Of a stretch of 64,000 bases of DNA, positions 57,101 through 64,000 are shown one piece after another. The position numbers and the translations under genes were made by a program. The notes beneath the pieces are model-generated. The model had not been told where the DNA came from, did no database searches, and was given only the letters and a program-made list of their open reading frames with translations. The stretch is from Amblyornis subalaris. Its lineage: Eukaryota > Chordata > Aves > Passeriformes > Ptilonorhynchidae. The DNA is taken from NCBI GenBank assembly GCA_018881555.1, contig JACAXG010000055.1, positions 3,308,978-3,372,977 on the forward strand, in the 5' to 3' direction. The stretch's first letter is position 1, and each line of letters starts with the position of its first letter.

Positions 57101-60100
57101 AACATGGTGAAGAAGCAATTGGAAGGTTTCTGTACAAGGAATGAGTGCTCGGACTTCTACCCTGTGGAAAACAAGCTTATGGGAAAGACAAATGGGGAAT
57201 GGTTGTGTGCTGCTCCTCATAATACAAGGCGAAAAATCAAATTCTCAGGTGGCAAAAAAAAGAGACACTTTTCTATGCAGTGCTTAATTGAACTGTGGAA
57301 CTAATTGCAAGGTTTCAAAAGCTTATATGATCCAAAGAATAAGACAAAGAATTAAAAAAATTCATCGTTGAAAATAATCTACCAAGCACTACTGAAAGAA
57401 ATCATACCACCAGATCAGGCCTTGGCCTGGATGCACTAGTGAGAAGCCTGGTTGTCTTCTCAGGATTAAGCCAAGAGGGTAGCCTGCAGATGCCAATCCT
57501 CCTCCAGGTACATAAGTGGCAGTTGCTGTTCTGATGATGATGAAAATAATAATTAACATTACAGGGCTAGATAAAATTACAGTTCTTAAGGATACTGCAA
57601 CAAGGTGGCCTAGTTTGAGGGTGTGAAACATGGCAGAGATAAGGGGCTCAGGGTTCCCTGCTAGCATGTGAAAACTAGACCCTATAAAGAAACTTGTGAT
57701 TTTTGTTTACAAACTTTGCGCTTATTAATTTGTATAAATTAACTGAATAAATACTGGTAAAAGGCACCTGTAATCTCTTACGTAACCCATAAGGAGGCCT
57801 CAAAGACTATAATTAGAAAAGGGAAAAAAATAAGAAAATGAGATTCTTACCATAACCAGTTTTAACTGGAAATATGTTAATATAAGGTGGTACCTGCTGA
57901 ACAAAGTAGTTTACCAAGAGGAAATAGAAACCTCNAAGGCTGAGAAAAATATCCAGCTTTTCTTGTCCTAGTGCAGCAAGTGAAGGATGTAATCACTTAT
58001 TTTAGGCATCCGAGATGGTGAAATGCCCATAGAAATGCATGAATTTTCAACTAAAGAAAAAAAGTATCCTTCTGGTTTCAGATGCTCTGAATTTGTGTCT
58101 AAAATATACTAAAGTAGATAGTATGCATGCTCCAGGATTGTATTCTTGGATTTTTTCAGGCACTGATGTACAGTGTACTCTTCCATTTCCTAAGCATTAG
58201 CTGTACTGAGGTAACACAAAGGAATTCTTCTGTATGCACTACAAGTAGAAAAAATATTAAAGGCCAGTAATGAGAGAGCCATCACACTTCACCCAAGACA
58301 AATGGAGATCAGTATCAATACAAAGCAAAGGGAGAACAAAAGACCTACCACCCTGAAGAGATAGATGTCTGTCACTTCCCTAAAGATTTTTTGACAGAAT
58401 GTGGGCCAACCATGGGCTGTACAGGTGTTCACTCTAGTTACCTGGGAAACACTGGAAAATCCTGGAATTGGGGATCCTGTGTGCCAGGGCAGGCAGGTGT
58501 GCTCCGGACCATCCATCTGTGCACATTAAACCTCCCTACACTGAGTGTTGCTCTGAAAATAAGGCCATCCTTCGGGAAACTGTACTTCAGTTAATGCCAA
58601 ACAGCTGCAATCCAGTTTTGAGTTCAGTGTACATATTTGTAGATAGCTGTTAGCAGCTGGCTGACTGCCTGCCTGCAAAGACTCCAACAATGTCAAGGTT
58701 ATTTTATTAACACTGAAGAACTTAATGAATGGATTTGGTTATGTGACACGTAGCTGTATGGGCACATGCAAGAAAGCCAAGCCATTGAATGCAAACCATA
58801 AACCAGCTACCTATCATAAAACAAACATCAGACAAACAGTAATAACACAATTGGGGAATATGCCCTCTTCATTGCACTCATGTGCAGTATTCCTTCACCA
58901 TAGTCTAAAATGTCCTCATCTGAATTCTTAGCATTCATCACTGCAAGGCTGTAAGCACAAGACATTCCCTGTTTGTGTTACATCCCTGCCTAGTTNCTAT
59001 GAGTCATTTACTTCCTAGATGCCTGTTCTACATCACTGATGCCTTAATCCCAGCTCTGTGCATAAATTTCTTCCTTCTCCTGATAAATACTTTGGAGGTC
59101 ACTGCATGCAGCAGTAATAGAGATGGCTCACTAGTGTTGTATGGAGAACCCTCCTGCCTTTGGCCCAGCTCCCATCGCTGCAGAGTGTCTGAATACAGTA
59201 AGACCTGTTCCCCTACATGGGACAGCTCATCTGCCTGCGCTGTCCCCGTGTCTGGCAAGAACACACTGAAGGCAGGAGAATGCCCTTGCGGAAAGTCTTT
59301 GGCTGAACATGTCATCAAGCCACACCCATTCCAACCAAATCAAGCCAAATGGCAGATGTTTTCATTTTCTAAAGGGAAACAACCAGCTTCTCTATTTCCC
59401 NCCCTCTTTCTTGTCTCTAGGAGAAAACAACTTTACAGCAGGCTTTTCTTCATCTTAAGCCCACCAAGTGAGTGCCCAAGAAACACATTTCCCAGCAGTT
59501 CCTTGCACTGAGGTTCCCAGTAAGTTCTAGCTCTCCCTGCTAGAAGTAATGTACTCTCAGTGGTATTTGCGGTTTCTTCCTAACCAGTGAAGGGCCAAGA
59601 CCATCTGCAATTCAGCAAATACAGTCCATCTCCCATGGCCAGTGACTGAGGACAGAGAGGCAGGGAGGGCCATGCCACCACCAGCTGCAAAGGGTCAGCT
59701 CATCCTTATACCTACCCACACAGATTTTCTGAAAATCTTTTAATCCAAGGAGGCTTTTGTGGGGGTCTCATATTACTTTAAATGTATTTTAAACTTATTA
59801 TTAGAAGTCAAAGATTTTAAAATATTGTCTTTCAACTTAGAGCTAGATGTTTCTTAAAACATTCAATTTGCTCCAGAAAAGCCTACTATTGAAGTTAAGT
59901 AGTATTGTTAACTACATACCATTCAACTTCATACTGTTCATCAGAAACTGTGGCTTCTCCTTTTTAAAATATCATTTCCCATAAGTCAGCCNGCAGTTCT
60001 ACTGGTACACTTTTCGTTCTCTTCTTTGAATGCAGTATAACTTGATCTTCTCCTCATATTACCGGGAAAGTATTCATTTGACTTCTTTTACTGAACTTAA

Positions 60101-61400
60101 TAATATTGCTGTATCCCTTTTGCTAATATCTTGACTAGGATTTTTACATCTGAGTTTAATTATTTGTCCTGGACTCTGCTTTCCTGTGACAATAAGTCCT
60201 GGGATAATTATTATCTTATGAGCTTGAACAGNATCCAGCTCATCAGCAACCCACCAGATCTGCTGGTGCTGTGAGAGTGCAGAGTTTTACCATGCTCCAT
60301 GGTGATATTCTGGCAGATAGTATTCTGTCACAGATATCCCATTGTGTCTAATAACTGAAGTGACAGTAGCTTTCATTTAAAAGTTTTCAAAGACTTTTAC
60401 CTGAGAAACTGTGAAGAGAAAGTGGATGCACAAAATCAGAGGGTTTGCAGAAAAAGTCAAGGCTTCCATCTGATGCCCAGCATCACACATACCTGGGTCA
60501 GTATTCCTGGTATCCCTCACGCACATCTTTGTGCCGGGGATGGTTATCTGGTTCACACAGCAGGAGAAATAAAGTTGTTAAGTTCCTCAAATGTAGTCAT
60601 TTGAGCTGAGAGAAGGGATAGTGTAGCGTTTATAGAAAAGTTTGACAAAAGCATGGGTAGTGCTCATGCTCCTGAGTGCAAGGAAGGGAAACATTTTGCA
60701 GAAAATGAAGTCAGGAAGATGAAAAAAAAGAAAATTAAAATGGAGTCAGGAAGATTCACATTGCTGGGAGAATATAGAAGCCAGGACGCCTGAACCAGCC
60801 CCAGCATCACCAGCCACCCTCTCAAGCAATGCATGTTCCTCAGTGCCAGTTTCAGATCGACCTTGTGTGTAGGTGTTAGTGTCCTTAAGNTGTCAGAAGC
60901 CTTGCTGGTCTATGTGGCACCCCTGGATAGGTGAGTTTTGGTGGGCACCCCCAGCTGTAACCCCTGGCAGAGGCAAGTTGAAAAGTGGAGATCCCAGGTC
61001 CTCATGTGAGCTCCCTAACCGGAGCCGTCTGCTCAGCCCTGGCAAAGCCTCGGCTCAAAACCTGGTGGGCAGCTGAGAGGCAGCTCTGGCACAGCACCTT
61101 GAGGTCTCCCATGGAGCCTGTCCTCAACGTGAGAAATCCTCTCTTCCCTGTCTTTCTCCTCTCTGCCAAGAACTGGATGTTCAGAACTGAATTTAAGTGC
61201 TTACATGACACAATTTACCTGGTGAGTTGGTGGGACGTGAGAGCTCTGCTAAAGCTCGGTTTGGATGACACACGTAGTTGAGGCACAGATAAGTCAAAAT
61301 CACTGTCACCAACTCTCTTCCAGAAACACAAAAATACTTTGCATTTCCATACCCTAAGGATCTTTAATTACTTAGATATTAACGACTGAAAACATAGATC
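54131..61400. other. 7 kb gene desert
   Basis: No coding exon could be supported. The frame at 58975-59511 (178 codons) crosses two N bases and resembles nothing known. 56050-56260 is rich in AGGTC/CAGG words such as GTCAAGGTCCAGGTCAGAAG and may be an unrecognised old repeat. Confidence 0.45.
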
Positions 61401-61410
61401 TAACTACGGG

Positions 61411-61446
61411 CTAGGTTAACGATAGGTTAACGTGGGGCTAACGTGG
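61411..61446. repeat. GGTTAACG short tandem repeat
   Basis: Three diverged units of about 12 bp: GGTTAACGATA, GGTTAACGTGG, GGCTAACGTGG. GTTAAC is also the half site bound by HNF1-type homeodomain proteins. The array lies 100 bp to the left of the orphan CpG island. Confidence 0.6.
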
Positions 61447-61539
61447 GTAGCACTGGTGACCGACAGTGGGGTGACTCTGGTGAGTAACGCAATTCTCCAC
61501 ATGCCACGGGTGAACCGGGGACAGGTGGAGGCAGAAATC

Positions 61540-61850
61540 CAGAGCCCTTCCCCACCGTCGCACGGCCGGGACAGAGCCCGGTGATGCTCCTGCCGGCCCA
61601 GCAGGTGTCACCACAGCACCAGGGTGCCTCTGTCCCGGCGCGTGACGCCATGCCGGCGCGTGACGCCATGCCGGCGCGGGCCAGGCGGGCGGTGACGTCA
61701 TACCCGCGGCCGGTGACGCAGCCATGGCGCGCGGGCAAGTGCCGGGGGTGACTCCGGAGCGCAAAAGTTTGGAGGAGCCGCTCGGCTTTGCGCCCTTTGG
61801 CCCGGCCACTGTTGCTGTGATTTGTGGCGCCGTAGGAGGGCAGTGATGGC
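61540..61850. promoter_or_regulatory. orphan CpG island with CRE cluster
   Basis: About 300 bp of CpG-rich DNA lie alone in AT-rich surroundings, 16 kb from the CCDC71L island. It has a full cAMP response element TGACGTCA at 61693-61700 and three further TGACG half sites at 61643, 61661 and 61714. An 18 bp unit (CCGGCGCGTGACGCCATG) is repeated at 61635-61652 and 61653-61670. No known gene starts here. Such islands usually mark promoters, so an unannotated transcript or an alternative first exon is plausible. Direction is unknown. Confidence 0.5.
61724..61846 (+). CDS. possible 40-codon small ORF at orphan island
   Basis: An ATG at 61724 sits in a near-ideal Kozak setting (GCAGCCATGG) just downstream of the CRE cluster and opens a 40-codon frame ending in TGA at 61844. 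The predicted peptide begins MARGQVPGVTPERKSLEEPL and is of mixed composition; the end (ATVAVICGAVGG) is hydrophobic. I recognise no family. It could be a microprotein, an upstream ORF of a longer transcript, or chance in GC-rich DNA where stops are rare. No acceptable splice donor was identified inside it; an AG|GTGACC at about 61888 is a weak one after the stop. Confidence 0.15.
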   Translation: MARGQVPGVTPERKSLEEPLGFAPFGPATVAVICGAVGGQ

Positions 61851-64000
61851 TGGGGAGGGCTGGGCACAAGGCACATGCCCAGGAAAGGTGACCTGCTTAA
61901 TTGCCTCGGCACAAAACTGGGGGCGAGGGGCATGTCCGTGGGTGGGACGGCAGGTCAGAGAGGTCAGGTATCAAAGCGCGGGTACAGTGATGTCACAGAG
62001 AGTGTTTGTGGTCAGCTGAAAGGTCTGGGTTCATGCCAGCCAGTGTATTCTCACACATACACCTCCAAAGGCTGATCTAAACCCTCCTCCATGGGCTGAA
62101 TCTGGAATCGTGTTCAATTTCCTAGCAAGTTACACTGCCAAAAATTGCACATGTATCTCTCCAAGCACATCAAATATGAGACCTTCCCTTCTTCCTGGCT
62201 GCAGGACCTGTGATGGATTTGCTTATCTCAAACTCCACAGTATTTCAATATACATAATTTGGTTAAATGAGATTATCAGACTAACTCAGATTCAAACAGC
62301 CAGTTTCTTCCCTAATCATTAGCAAAAAGAATCCTTGCTTTTTGTACTCCTCCTTTCATGGAATTAAGACTGGAAAACAGGCTAATGCCAAGTTCCTTTG
62401 AAATGACTGCCAACACAAACACTGCTACCATTGCACATGCACCCTCTGTGCACAAAATCAGATCCTTTCTGGGCCTTCAGTGTTCTTGGCTCCACACTTT
62501 TCACCCTTTAACTACATGGAACCCTAAAATGTGTTTTTTCCTGTGGCACCTCTCGATGGTGGTGTGCATCACCTAAATAATTTTTTTTAAGAATGGCTTG
62601 TATAGTCATTGGCCTCCATATATTTTATCTACCATAAGTTTCAGTGAGGTTAGTTCATGGTACTCACCTCTCTGGTACCAGAGCATCTCGCAAGCTAAAT
62701 CTGGGATTTCAGAACTATCAGCTTTCGCCATGCCTTCACTCTTGGTAGATGGACGCTGTTCTGAATATCTTGCTTTTTATCCAGGTGAAACTGAGTTAAC
62801 TCAGCCAACACTGTTCTCTCCTGAGCTATTAACACAGGCAATTCATGTACTGGGCATGTAACAATCAAATCATGGTCTTCTGGGTTGCTCCCCCTCATTA
62901 GCAACCTCCTGGATGCAAACACTTAACTCCTAAACTCCCAGCAATACCTTTTCAAATGTCCCTTTCATTTACAACTACTGTGATACCAATTACTTGAAAT
63001 AGAGGCAAAAATAATGAAAAGTATGAATCAAAGTGTGGTTGCCATCTCCACTGCTCAGCTTGTCATGACAAAGGAGCCATTACCTTTTTCTGTGCTTCAC
63101 TTCTTGACAAAAGTCTGAGAAGCCCCATTCACAGGTGTTGGAGCCTGAGGGCCATGCAGTCCTGTACCAGCAGGTTGCCCTTCCTCAGGGCCAGCTCTGC
63201 AGTACTGGTCCTCATTCATAGGGATCAGCTTCCCACCACATCTGCAGCCACTCCTCAGGGGCATGCCCTGCAGTGCCTGCTATCCCAATACCAGGAACTT
63301 CCATGCCAAAAACAAGCTCTGCTGTGTAGCCTTTTGTAGTCATTCGAGGGATTTTCAAAATGCTGTCTTCAAAGTCACTCATTCATTTGAGTTTGTTACA
63401 CATCCCTAATATCAATCATTCCTCCACAGTGTAGTCTTGTCCTCTTCCTCTGGACTTAGCAGGGATTCACCTTCTACACATTATTTTATTTTCTTCAACC
63501 TAATGGAATCCAGGAAGAGTCCAAAGACAATCTGGAGTATTTTAGATAATCTGAGACCAGAGAGGAAATACCATCCTAGGATACTCACATGTGCCCCTCG
63601 TCTCTACACCCTTTTTCGTGNCAACCTACCACACACTTTTAGGATACTGTTGTACTTTGGAAACACTGCAGCATCTGGTCTATCCAGGACTAGGTCACCC
63701 TCTCCAAGAAGGAAAGTCACACCATCTCAGCCAAAACATTTTGTTATCGGAGACACCGGAAAAATACTGGGAAAGAACATCAGCTTCCCAGAGANGAACA
63801 ATTGCTCCCTGCTGGGATGAAGGCTCCTTCATTTCTGCTTTATTGTGTGAATTTAGGAAGACTTCCTATAGCTTCTGAAATTCATCAAAGAAATTCTAAA
63901 TGTTGTTCATGAGATTATTATTGTGGGCTATGTCTGTTCAGTAGTTGATAGACAGCCAGATGAACAACTATAAAGAGATCGATCTCAATGCCCTGCGTGC
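61851..64000. other. intergenic, nothing recognised
   Basis: The short frames at 61822-62075 and 62110-63878 match nothing I know. No repeat consensus was recognised. The window ends in ordinary AT-rich DNA. Confidence 0.5.

Overview
The window looks like about 64 kb of a bird nuclear genome, probably a passerine. The host call rests on several CR1 retrotransposon copies with the typical avian 3' end, two avian-type LTRs, one much older CR1/L3-type copy, no prokaryotic-style gene packing, and one vertebrate gene. The species is not determined. About fifty isolated single N bases are scattered through otherwise continuous sequence, which looks like masked ambiguous or heterozygous calls.

Only one protein-coding gene can be supported: an intronless CCDC71L orthologue on the minus strand (CDS 44490-45350, 286 codons), inside a CpG island of about 1.6 kb (44270-45830). 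Its promoter lies just to the right, with a GC box, a TTTAAA element and a YY1-like site. Its 3' UTR runs left, with polyadenylation hexamers near 44160 and 43753. In mammals CCDC71L sits alone in a large intergenic region between NAMPT and PIK3CG. If synteny holds, the empty left 44 kb faces NAMPT and the right 18 kb faces PIK3CG.

Layout. 1-10.8 kb: gene-free, with a dense cluster of five AP-1 sites at 2016-2578. 10.8-11.3 kb: partial LTR. 11.3-17.5 kb: gene-free, with a GGAT-type minisatellite and a degraded L3-like relic. 17.5-18.5 kb: probable solo LTR. 18.5-35.9 kb: desert with two AT-rich, possibly conserved stretches, one CR1 fragment, a long pyrimidine-rich tract and simple repeats. 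35.9-37.5 kb: long CR1 copy with a destroyed reverse transcriptase, plus a small opposite-strand CR1 tail. 37.5-43.7 kb: unremarkable. 43.7-45.8 kb: CCDC71L and its island. 46.1-46.9 kb: mosaic CR1 with an inverted middle. 49.2-50.0 kb: old CR1/L3 copy. 51.4-51.6 kb: CR1 tail. 53.7-54.1 kb: homeodomain/SOX/RUNX motif cluster. 61.5-61.85 kb: an orphan CpG island with a cAMP-response-element cluster and a 40-codon reading frame in a strong Kozak context.

The rest of the window is probably regulatory or neutral DNA. I found no novel multi-gene system. The best leads are the orphan CRE-rich CpG island, the AP-1 cluster, the homeodomain-motif block and the mosaic CR1. All of these need comparative or transcript data to confirm.
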